From Oscillospiraceae bacterium (lineage in GTDB: Bacteria > Bacillota > Clostridia > UMGS1810): a stretch of DNA of 59,617 nucleotides. Shown here in pieces: positions 52,786 through 59,617 of this stretch. The stretch spans positions 1 to 59,617 of the forward strand of contig SVJM01000011.1 in assembly GCA_015068975.1 (NCBI GenBank). The letters are read 5' to 3'. The stretch's first letter is position 1. Every line of letters starts with the position of its first letter. The position numbers and the translations under genes were made by a program. Below the pieces are notes generated by a model. The model was given only the letters and a program-made list of their open reading frames with translations, was not told where the DNA came from and ran no database searches.

Positions 52786-54666
52786 TTACTTCTGCACAAT
52801 TGCTTTGAATTTACATGTAGAAATACATGCACCACACTTAACACATTCATTTGAATCAATCTGGAATGATGCAAGTTTTTTGCCCGGTGCTGTATAATCT
52901 GTACGCTGGATACATCCAACAGGACAAGCCTTGGCACAAAGTCCGCAACCGAAACAGTCATCCTGATTGATTGTATAGCGAATAAGCTTCTTACATACAC
53001 CTGCAGGACAAGTCTTGTCTACGATATGAGCAATATATTCATCCTTGAAGTGTGTGATAGTTGAGATGATTGGGTTTGCTGCAGTCTGTCCGAGAGCACA
53101 GAGTGAGTTAGCCTTAACTGAATTACCCAATTCTTCAAGCTCTTCAAGATCCTGCATTGTACCTTCACCCTTTGTAATACGGGTAAGGATTTCGAGCATT
53201 CTCTTTGTACCGATACGGCAAGGTGAACACTTACCGCAGGATTCGTCACAGATAAATTCCATATAGAACTTAGCAACGTCAACCATACAGTTGTCTTCAT
53301 CCATTACGATAGCACCACCGGAGCCCATCATTGAGCCCTTAGCAACAAGGTTATCAAAGTCGATTGGTTCGTCAAGGCTTTCTGCTGTAAGACATCCGCC
53401 TGAAGGACCACCTGTCTGAATAGCTTTAAATTTCTTTCCGTTAGGGATACCGCCACCGATATCATAGATAAGCTCACGGAGAGTTGTACCCATTGGGATT
53501 TCTACAAGACCTACGTTGTTTACTTTACCGCCGAGAGCAAATACCTTTGTTCCCTTTGAGCCTTCTGTACCACATTCTGCAAATTTTGCAGCGCCTTCAC
53601 GAAGAATGTATGGTACACAAGCAAGTGTTTCAACGTTGTTTACGATTGTTGGTTTGCCCCAGAGACCCTTAACTGCAGGGAATGGAGGACGAGGACGTGG
53701 CATACCACGCTTACCTTCGATAGAGTTAAGAAGTGCTGTTTCTTCACCACAAACGAATGCACCGGCACCAAGTCTGATATATGCATGGAAGCTGAAGTCA
53801 GTGCCCATGATATTGTTACCGAGGATGCCCATTTCTGTCATCTGATCGATAGCCTTCTGCAATCTGTTTACAGCGATAGGATACTCAGCACGTACATAGA
53901 AGTAACCTTCTGATGCACCAATTGCATAACCTGCAATCATCATACCTTCCAATACTGCGAAAGGATTACCTTCGAGGATTGAACGGTCCATAAATGCACC
54001 CGGGTCACCTTCGTCACCGTTACATACTACATATTTCTGGTCAGCTTCGTTTGCATAAGCAAATGACCATTTGCGTCCTGTTGGGAAGCCTGCACCGCCA
54101 CGACCACGAAGACCTGATGCAAGAACTTCATCGATTACTTCCTTAGGATCCATACCAAGAGCACGTTTGAGACCCTGGAAAGCACCTTCACCTATTGCTT
54201 CGTTGATATCTTCAGGGTTGATTACACCACAACCATGAAGAGCAATTCTCTTCTGCTTTTTGTAGAAGTTGATATCTTCCTGCTTAGCAACCTTTTCGTT
54301 TGTGTTAGGTTCTACATAGAGAAGTCTTTCTACAATTTCGCCGTTTTTGATATCCTTTTCGAAGATTTCTTCTACATCTTCAACCTTTACAAGACGATAG
54401 AGAGTATCTTCAGGGAAAATCTTAACGAAAGGTCCCTGTGAACAGAAACCGAAACATCCTACGATATTTACTGTTACCTTATCGCCCATATTGTTATCTG
54501 CGATAAGCTTTTCAAATTTTGCCTTAATATCTAATGAATTAGAGGAAATACAACCTGTACCACCGCAAAGAAGGATCGCTCTCTTTCCGTTGGAACCGTC
54601 AATCTTCTGATTCAATGCTTCTGTACAGCTACAGATCTTAGCATCCAATTCTGCAAATGTTTTCAT
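52786..54666 (-). CDS. hydB: Hydrogenase NADH-binding subunit HydB (NuoF-like)
   Basis: 626 aa. N-terminal thioredoxin-like [2Fe-2S] domain (LLCGGTGC, CFGFCSQGP, about 33-80), the NuoF core with FMN/NADH sites (GRGGAGFPTGRKW, about 190-202; GDEGDPGAFMDR), the [4Fe-4S] site ESCGKCSPCRIGT, and two C-terminal [4Fe-4S] clusters (CFGCGLCAKACPVGC, CVKCGACISTC). It is the NADH-oxidising and electron-splitting subunit. Start overlaps the hydC stop by one base. Confidence 0.96.
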   Translation of the reverse strand: MKTFAELDAKICSCTEALNQKIDGSNGKRAILLCGGTGCISSNSLDIKAKFEKLIADNNMGDKVTVNIVGCFGFCSQGPFVKIFPEDTLYRLVKVEDVEEIFEKDIKNGEIVERLLYVEPNTNEKVAKQEDINFYKKQKRIALHGCGVINPEDINEAIGEGAFQGLKRALGMDPKEVIDEVLASGLRGRGGAGFPTGRKWSFAYANEADQKYVVCNGDEGDPGAFMDRSILEGNPFAVLEGMMIAGYAIGASEGYFYVRAEYPIAVNRLQKAIDQMTEMGILGNNIMGTDFSFHAYIRLGAGAFVCGEETALLNSIEGKRGMPRPRPPFPAVKGLWGKPTIVNNVETLACVPYILREGAAKFAECGTEGSKGTKVFALGGKVNNVGLVEIPMGTTLRELIYDIGGGIPNGKKFKAIQTGGPSGGCLTAESLDEPIDFDNLVAKGSMMGSGGAIVMDEDNCMVDVAKFYMEFICDESCGKCSPCRIGTKRMLEILTRITKGEGTMQDLEELEELGNSVKANSLCALGQTAANPIISTITHFKDEYIAHIVDKTCPAGVCKKLIRYTINQDDCFGCGLCAKACPVGCIQRTDYTAPGKKLASFQIDSNECVKCGACISTCKFKAIVQK

Positions 54667-55154
54667 TAGTTTGCACCTCCCATATTACGGTATTCTTCTA
54701 CAATGCCGGGTACATCACTTACAGAAAGTTTAGGATAAACTTTTCCGTTGATTGTAACTGCAGGTGCGATACCACATGCACCGATACATCTTAATGCATC
54801 GATTGTAAACATTCCGTCATCTGTTGTCTGTCCGGGTTCAATATTCAAAAGTTCACAGAACTTGTCCATAACAAGCTGTGCGCCCTTAACGTAACAAGCT
54901 GTACCCATACAACATCCGATAACGTACTTACCCTTTGGTTCGAGAGAGAAGAAGGAATAGAAAGTAACAACACCATAAATTTCTGCTACTGAAATTCCTG
55001 TTCTGTCTGAAACAATTTGCTGAACATCCAACGGAATATAACCATATTCATTCTGGATGTCGCTCAAGATCATCATAAGAGGAGTTTTCTGACCTATATG
55101 TCTGTCAATAATTTCATTGATCTTCTTAACTCCAGCTTCGCTAATATGAGCCAT
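54666..55154 (-). CDS. hydC: Hydrogenase subunit HydC (NuoE-like)
   Basis: 162 aa. Thioredoxin-like [2Fe-2S] protein with CMGTAC (about residues 82-87) and CIGACG (about 123-128), the NuoE ligand pattern CxxxxC...CxxxC. First gene of the hydC-hydB-hydA operon, with AGGAGG near the start. Confidence 0.95.
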   Translation of the reverse strand: MAHISEAGVKKINEIIDRHIGQKTPLMMILSDIQNEYGYIPLDVQQIVSDRTGISVAEIYGVVTFYSFFSLEPKGKYVIGCCMGTACYVKGAQLVMDKFCELLNIEPGQTTDDGMFTIDALRCIGACGIAPAVTINGKVYPKLSVSDVPGIVEEYRNMGGAN

Positions 55155-55229
55155 TTATAACCCTCCTTAAAATTGTTGAGACGGTTTTCCGTCCTATAAA
55201 ATATCATAAAGATATACTTTATCTATAAT

Positions 55230-55258
55230 ATAATATCACAGATTTTTAAAAAAGCCAA
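55230..55258 (-). promoter_or_regulatory. Promoter of the hydrogenase structural operon
   Basis: On the minus strand: -35 TTGGCT (55253-55258), 17-bp spacer, -10 TATTAT (55230-55235), about 70-nt leader containing a small hairpin GACGG-AAAA-CCGTC (55178-55192). No clear Rex-like palindrome is visible. Sequence 55259-55434 is AT-rich with nothing else recognised. Confidence 0.55.
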
Positions 55259-55434
55259 GAGAAATTGACAAAAAAATCACATTTTTTTGAAAAATTTTTT
55301 ATTTTTTTCTTTAATATCGTTTTTTCGCAGAAAATATCTGCATTTTTAAGGCATTGAAACATTCCATTCTTTCTCTGCTTATTACTTAAAACAATTATAA
55401 TCAAAAAAGATAATCTTATATAGAAACGCATAAT

Positions 55435-55462
55435 AAAAAGGTGCTTAAAAAAGCACCTTTTT
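55435..55462 (-). terminator. Terminator of the GH2 gene
   Basis: Perfect 12-bp stem AAAAAGGTGCTT / AAGCACCTTTTT, loop AAAA, directly after the stop codon. Confidence 0.9.
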
Positions 55463-55463
55463 A

Positions 55464-58286
55464 TTATGCGTTATCAATCATATTTACAAAAATTTTCTTT
55501 GCATACGGAAGCTCTGATTCCAGTAAATCAAAAGTGTTGAGAACTAATCTTCCGCACTCAAGATTATATGTACCCATAGAAAATCCGCCTGTATATCCCG
55601 ACTTTACAGGATATCCTGTACAGAAGCTCATTGCATGTGTAATATCAGGCACAGCTTCTCCTTCTGCATCAAGAGAATAATGATTGAAGAAATCTCCGCA
55701 AAGGTCACAATCCATAACCCCCGCCGGCATTCTATCAAAGAATGGACTTTCATAATTCACCACATATTCTTTGTGATACAACCAGTCATTGGTAAGCACC
55801 TTGCCCGGTCTTCTGTTTTTTGGAAGAAGATTTACGGAAATGTCATCATCTGCAGTAGCCTTGAAGCATACAACGGTTGCACCCTTTGAGAGATATTCTT
55901 GTATCTTCTTAAAATTTTTCTTTGTTACACTTCTTACTGCAACAATCGCACCTTCTGAATACCTTTTTGCAATTTTAAACCCATATTGTGTAAACATTTC
56001 TTCATCTATGTCAATGCAAAGAACTTTTCTCTTTGTCTTTGACATTACAGGATTAATCACTGTAAACTTCTTTGTATTGTTACACACATCACAACCATCT
56101 ATTTCAAGATGAAGTGTATACTCTCCTTCAGGATAGGAAGATGTGTCAAATTTCTCATTAAGTACAGGTATTACAAAGGAGTTGCTGTCAGGAACCGTAA
56201 CAGAATACTCACGATAGGCATATGTAACACCATCTTTTTCTATACTGAGTCTTGCAGGGTAAGTCTTTCCGGTTTTTAAAACATCCACACTTGAAATAAG
56301 TGCTTCTACAGAAAACTCCTCGCCCTTATTTACTGATGCCTTTGGCGTAATGATACACCACATCGCATCAGAAAATCCCATCTGCATTACATCTGCCATA
56401 TATGGTTTATACTTTCTGTATATTGTCCATAGTCCTTCACCGCAGATGCTGTGGTCAAGAAGTCCTGTAATACTCATAGCATTAAGATAAGGATTTGATC
56501 TTACAATATTAAATTGCTTCATTCTGTATTTTGCGTGGTTGTTGTAACTTCCTTTAAATAAAGTTGTAGCCAACGGATACAGCTTATCAAATCCGTATTT
56601 CTTAAGTTCATCTCTGAAAATTCTATCCATCTGATAAATCATCTTTACATCAGGACATATTTTCGGTCCGCCTTCTTCTTCAAATTTATTTATAAGTGTA
56701 GTGGTATCAAGCGCTGAACCAATTCCGAATTCAGAAAGGAAATACGGTCTTTTGTGAAGAACTCCCACCTGTCTGAAACGGGCAGTAATATTTGCATTGA
56801 GTTTTGGCAGGCAATATATATGAATATCACCGGGTTCATATCTGTGTGGTTCATTTGACTGCAGTCCTTCATATTCGGACATATCGCCCTGACATCTGCA
56901 GTCAAGTCCGTCACCGTTTAAGACACAATCCCACTTTCTGCTGTAAGGATTTGAGAATGAACCCAAAGACAAATCATAATCCCATCTTCCGCTTGAAAAC
57001 ATTATAAGTCTTGTTTCATCAATTTCTCTTGCTGCAGGCAGACTGTCTCTTGCCACCTCAAAAAGATCTGTAGAATTTCCATCGCATTTGGTTTCATTAA
57101 GAAATCCCCATATTGTAACAGACGGATGGTTTCTGTCTCTCTTTATCATGGTAAGGAGATTATCAAGGTAAAGCTCCTTTGCATGAACGCCGTTTCTTGT
57201 CTGCCATCCTGCTCTCGGTTCTTCATATATCATAAGTCCTATTTCATCTGCAAGGTCAAGTTGCATAGGCACTGCCACACCTGAAATAAATCTTACCATA
57301 TTGAATCCCAGAGCCTTTGCCATCATAAAGTCTTTTCTTAAGAATTCTTCGTCATTGTATATATTCTGTGTTGAATAAGGCGCGAAATTCCCTGTGTGAG
57401 AACCTTTGAGCATAATTCTCTTGCCATTAAGATAAAAATATCCGTCATCTCTGATTTCAAAATATCTGAAACCTGTTCTTGTAATTAATGACTGTTCTGT
57501 ACAATCTGTCTTTATTTCTGTGTACACATTATAAAGAATCGGATTTTCAGTACTCCACAATTCATAGTTATCTATAGTTATATCTGTCGTAACAAGAGTT
57601 TCTCCCGGGTTTGTCAGTGCGGTAACACTGTTTATTTCTGTTGTATAACCGTCAGTTGTTTTCCCTGCTTTTACAAAGCAATCAACTTTCTTTTTGTCAT
57701 TATACTTATTTATGACAGTCATTCTCACCTGAATGTTACCGGTCTTATGGTCGGGAATAAGATAAACATCATCAATGTATACCTTCGGGATGACCTTCAG
57801 CCATACATCGCCGTAAATGCCTGATATATTGAAATTTGCGCCGGGCATAAGACCCTCAGCAGTTTCATTTCTGTGAGGAATTTCAAAAAAGTTATATCCG
57901 TCAATATCCCTTGTATCCGGCTTTGAGGTTCGCACACAAATGATATTGTCCCCCTTTTTAAGTGCATCTGTCACATCAAATTTGAAAGGATCTTCATTAC
58001 CAATATGCGTCCCGACCATTTTACCATTTACAGACACATCAGTCTTAAGAGTAGCACGTTCAAAAGCGACCATAGCAATATGATCCTTGTCGGGAAGTTC
58101 CTCAAGAAAAAATTCCTGCTGATACCAGGTAATTCCTGTATGATCCTCTATATACATATGAGGAAAAGACGGAGTCACAGCCTTGTAAGCTTTATTTTCA
58201 TCAATTCTCGTCTGATGATAATCTGTTTCATCATCATTTCCCGAAATAAGAAGCCAGTTTTTATTAAGATCGTACAACTTATCCAT
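55464..58286 (-). CDS. Glycoside hydrolase family 2 protein
   Basis: 940 aa, no signal peptide, hence probably cytoplasmic. Jelly-roll sugar-binding domain (about 30-180), immunoglobulin-like domain (about 190-285), TIM barrel (about 290-600) with the acid/base Glu in WGFLNET (about 395) and the nucleophile Glu in LSEFGIG (about 518), then a beta-sandwich linker and a C-terminal domain (about 760-940) with an amidotransferase-like beta-alpha fold (VLCIDIDEEMFT, KGATVVCFKA) of unknown role. GH2 covers beta-galactosidases, glucuronidases and mannosidases; the substrate cannot be told. Close to a sulfatase-like gene and a permease. Confidence 0.9.
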   Translation of the reverse strand: MDKLYDLNKNWLLISGNDDETDYHQTRIDENKAYKAVTPSFPHMYIEDHTGITWYQQEFFLEELPDKDHIAMVAFERATLKTDVSVNGKMVGTHIGNEDPFKFDVTDALKKGDNIICVRTSKPDTRDIDGYNFFEIPHRNETAEGLMPGANFNISGIYGDVWLKVIPKVYIDDVYLIPDHKTGNIQVRMTVINKYNDKKKVDCFVKAGKTTDGYTTEINSVTALTNPGETLVTTDITIDNYELWSTENPILYNVYTEIKTDCTEQSLITRTGFRYFEIRDDGYFYLNGKRIMLKGSHTGNFAPYSTQNIYNDEEFLRKDFMMAKALGFNMVRFISGVAVPMQLDLADEIGLMIYEEPRAGWQTRNGVHAKELYLDNLLTMIKRDRNHPSVTIWGFLNETKCDGNSTDLFEVARDSLPAAREIDETRLIMFSSGRWDYDLSLGSFSNPYSRKWDCVLNGDGLDCRCQGDMSEYEGLQSNEPHRYEPGDIHIYCLPKLNANITARFRQVGVLHKRPYFLSEFGIGSALDTTTLINKFEEEGGPKICPDVKMIYQMDRIFRDELKKYGFDKLYPLATTLFKGSYNNHAKYRMKQFNIVRSNPYLNAMSITGLLDHSICGEGLWTIYRKYKPYMADVMQMGFSDAMWCIITPKASVNKGEEFSVEALISSVDVLKTGKTYPARLSIEKDGVTYAYREYSVTVPDSNSFVIPVLNEKFDTSSYPEGEYTLHLEIDGCDVCNNTKKFTVINPVMSKTKRKVLCIDIDEEMFTQYGFKIAKRYSEGAIVAVRSVTKKNFKKIQEYLSKGATVVCFKATADDDISVNLLPKNRRPGKVLTNDWLYHKEYVVNYESPFFDRMPAGVMDCDLCGDFFNHYSLDAEGEAVPDITHAMSFCTGYPVKSGYTGGFSMGTYNLECGRLVLNTFDLLESELPYAKKIFVNMIDNA

Positions 58287-58351
58287 AATTCACCTCTGCA
58301 TAATATTCATATTCCAATATTATCACGTTAAAATTAAAAATTCTACTATTT

Positions 58352-58380
58352 TTTGCTCACAAAATATAAATATTTGCTCA
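58352..58380 (-). promoter_or_regulatory. Direct repeats upstream of the GH2 gene (AraC-type operator candidate)
   Basis: TGAGCAAA occurs twice on the minus strand (58352-58359 and 58373-58380), exactly 21 bp apart, i.e. two helical turns and the same orientation, 66-94 nt before the GH2 start. This is the classic arrangement for AraC/XylS-family binding. The rest of the 321-bp gap up to 58566 is AT-rich with nothing recognised. Confidence 0.45.
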
Positions 58381-58566
58381 AAGCAAAGGTTAAATCAGAA
58401 ATAAAATCTTTTTCATTTCTTCCCCCTGAGAATAAAATAAGTTTATACTTTTTGCACCTGAATTTAAAGTGCTTTTTTCACATTCAGATAACTAAACACT
58501 TCTTTATACATTATATCACGGTATTTAAAAAAAGATAGTACAAGTTCCCAAAAATCCAACAAAAAA

Positions 58567-58597
58567 AGAAACGGACATTTTGATATAATCCGTTTCT
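58567..58597 (-). terminator. Terminator of the AEC permease gene
   Basis: AGAAACGGA / TCCGTTTCT 9-bp stem with a 13-nt loop, followed by a T-run on the minus strand. Confidence 0.85.
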
Positions 58598-58607
58598 GTC
58601 TTAAAAA

Positions 58608-59537
58608 TTAAATAAGTGAAAATATCACCGGTATAGTCAATACTGCAAACAAATGGGATATAACTGCCATACCTGCAGCAACAGATGTATCCTTGCCGTA
58701 TGCGCTTGGGATAACTATTGTGTTAAGTCCCAGTGGCATAGAGAGAGAACATACTCCACAAATAAATATTGTTCCCGAAATACCACAAAGCGGTGCCACA
58801 AATATAAACATCAGTGGAAACACCACAAGTCTTACTATGGATACAATGTATATACTTACATTCGTAAATGCTTTTTTGAGGGAATTGGATGATACCACCA
58901 CGCCTGTAAGAATCATGGCAACAGGTGACATACAGCTTCCCGATGTGTCTATCAGTGAACGTATCCACTCAGGCACAGGAATATTCACAAGCCCTATTAT
59001 CATACCTATAATCATCGCCACAAACATGGGATTGACAAATGCCTTAAGACTTTCTTTAAACGTCGGCTTTTCACCCAATTGTGCTATAAGAAGTCTTGGC
59101 ACTCCCCACAAATATATTATAATCCACAAAGGAAGAGTAAAAATCAGATACTCAAAAAATATATCGGGAAACATACTCATTACAACAGCATTTCCCATAA
59201 ATCCGAAGTTGGAAAAAGAAAGTCCGTATGTATAAATCTTCTGAATATATTTATCCTTTGTCACAAGCTTTGATATGACAATTGCAACAGGTATTACAAT
59301 TATGGCAATAACAAAGCTTATAGTAAGAAGCTTCCATGCAGATGTAATCCTGTCCACAGTAAAATTCTCTATAAATGTGCCCATAACCAATGCAGGTATA
59401 AACACGGTATTTTCCAGTTTTGAAAGTACAACAGATGCGTTTTCAGGAAGAACCTTAAGTTTCACAAGGATAAACCCTATGATTATAAAGCCAAAAAGAA
59501 AAGATATCTGATTTAATGTAGTAGTAAAAACACTCAT
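58608..59537 (-). CDS. AEC-family (auxin efflux carrier) permease
   Basis: 309-aa membrane transporter with about ten helices in two repeats; the N-terminal QISFLFGFIIIGFILVKLKVLPENA and central GFMGNAVVMSMFPD are typical. Family members move malate, malonate, auxin or unknown anions; the substrate here is unknown. The ATG at 59537 overlaps the stop of the upstream sulfatase-like gene (ATGA), so translation is coupled. Confidence 0.85.
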   Translation of the reverse strand: MSVFTTTLNQISFLFGFIIIGFILVKLKVLPENASVVLSKLENTVFIPALVMGTFIENFTVDRITSAWKLLTISFVIAIIVIPVAIVISKLVTKDKYIQKIYTYGLSFSNFGFMGNAVVMSMFPDIFFEYLIFTLPLWIIIYLWGVPRLLIAQLGEKPTFKESLKAFVNPMFVAMIIGMIIGLVNIPVPEWIRSLIDTSGSCMSPVAMILTGVVVSSNSLKKAFTNVSIYIVSIVRLVVFPLMFIFVAPLCGISGTIFICGVCSLSMPLGLNTIVIPSAYGKDTSVAAGMAVISHLFAVLTIPVIFSLI

Positions 59538-59617
59538 TCCTTTGCATCGCCTATAAGCGATTTTCCCTCCCATTCATTTGCCGGGGAAACCCCTATAACG
59601 TCAACAATTGTCGGTGC
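59534..59617 (-). CDS. Sulfatase / alkaline phosphatase superfamily protein, C-terminal fragment
   Basis: Only the last 27 codons are in the window: APTIVDVIGV, then WEGKSLIGDAKE. This matches the C-terminal APTxxDLxGI...GxSL element of sulfatases. The stop TGA overlaps the permease start as ATGA. Confidence 0.55.
   Translation of the reverse strand, partial: APTIVDVIGVSPANEWEGKSLIGDAKE

Overview
AT-rich bacterial chromosome, most likely from a strictly anaerobic, Gram-positive-type member of the Clostridia (Bacillota). The indicators are a division and cell-wall (dcw) cluster with a PASTA-type penicillin-binding protein, a MurE carrying the meso-diaminopimelate motif DNPR, Mini-RNase III, CdaR- and YitT-type genes, AGGAGG ribosome sites, and a trimeric [FeFe] hydrogenase with its HydE/F/G maturases. 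I cannot name the genus. I see no phage, insertion sequence, CRISPR array or rRNA.

Layout. 1-13.3 kb (minus strand) is housekeeping: a VanW/G5 envelope protein, GTP-type PEP carboxykinase, RsmA with an RseC-like protein, a split transketolase, YitT, Mini-RNase III, CysS, Lgt and an M16 protease pair. 13.5-28.0 kb (plus) is the dcw cluster mraZ-rsmH-ftsL-spoVD/ftsI-murE-murF-mraY-ftsW-murG-murA-ftsQ-ftsZ, then nrdR. It opens with a good promoter and four 10-bp-spaced MraZ-type boxes; murD is missing from its usual slot. 28.0-37.6 kb (minus) carries a DUF4380-like protein, WalJ, a second MurA, a CtpA protease, an EnvC-like hydrolase activator with FtsX/FtsE, a CdaR-like regulator, HU, and a four-helix-bundle (23S IVP/Avd-like) gene preceded by an array of micro-hairpins. 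Two tRNA genes follow (Glu-TTC, and a CAT-anticodon tRNA). 38.1-45.6 kb (minus) holds AzlCD, a metallo-beta-lactamase-fold protein, two tandem polysaccharide deacetylases, a CLC channel resembling fluoride exporters, a CPA2 antiporter and a CapA-like phosphoesterase. 45.7-50.7 kb (plus) has an AraC-type regulator and the hydrogenase maturation operon (TM1266-like, hydE, hydG, hydF). 51.0-55.2 kb (minus) is the hydrogenase structural operon hydC-hydB-hydA, convergent with the maturation operon. 55.4-59.6 kb (minus) has a cytoplasmic GH2 enzyme, an AEC permease and the 3' end of a sulfatase-like gene.

Functional picture: envelope synthesis and division (two MurA, MraZ control, FtsEX with an EnvC-like partner) together with fermentative hydrogen metabolism and sugar or polysaccharide use.

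The least ordinary content is non-coding. There is a micro-hairpin array beside a four-helix-bundle gene whose promoter contains a palindrome. A 118-bp element occurs twice with one mismatch. A second structured repeat with a GTATGYGATAC hairpin occurs twice and shows a compensatory base change. A terminator-like hairpin lies between a strong promoter and the hydrogenase maturation genes.
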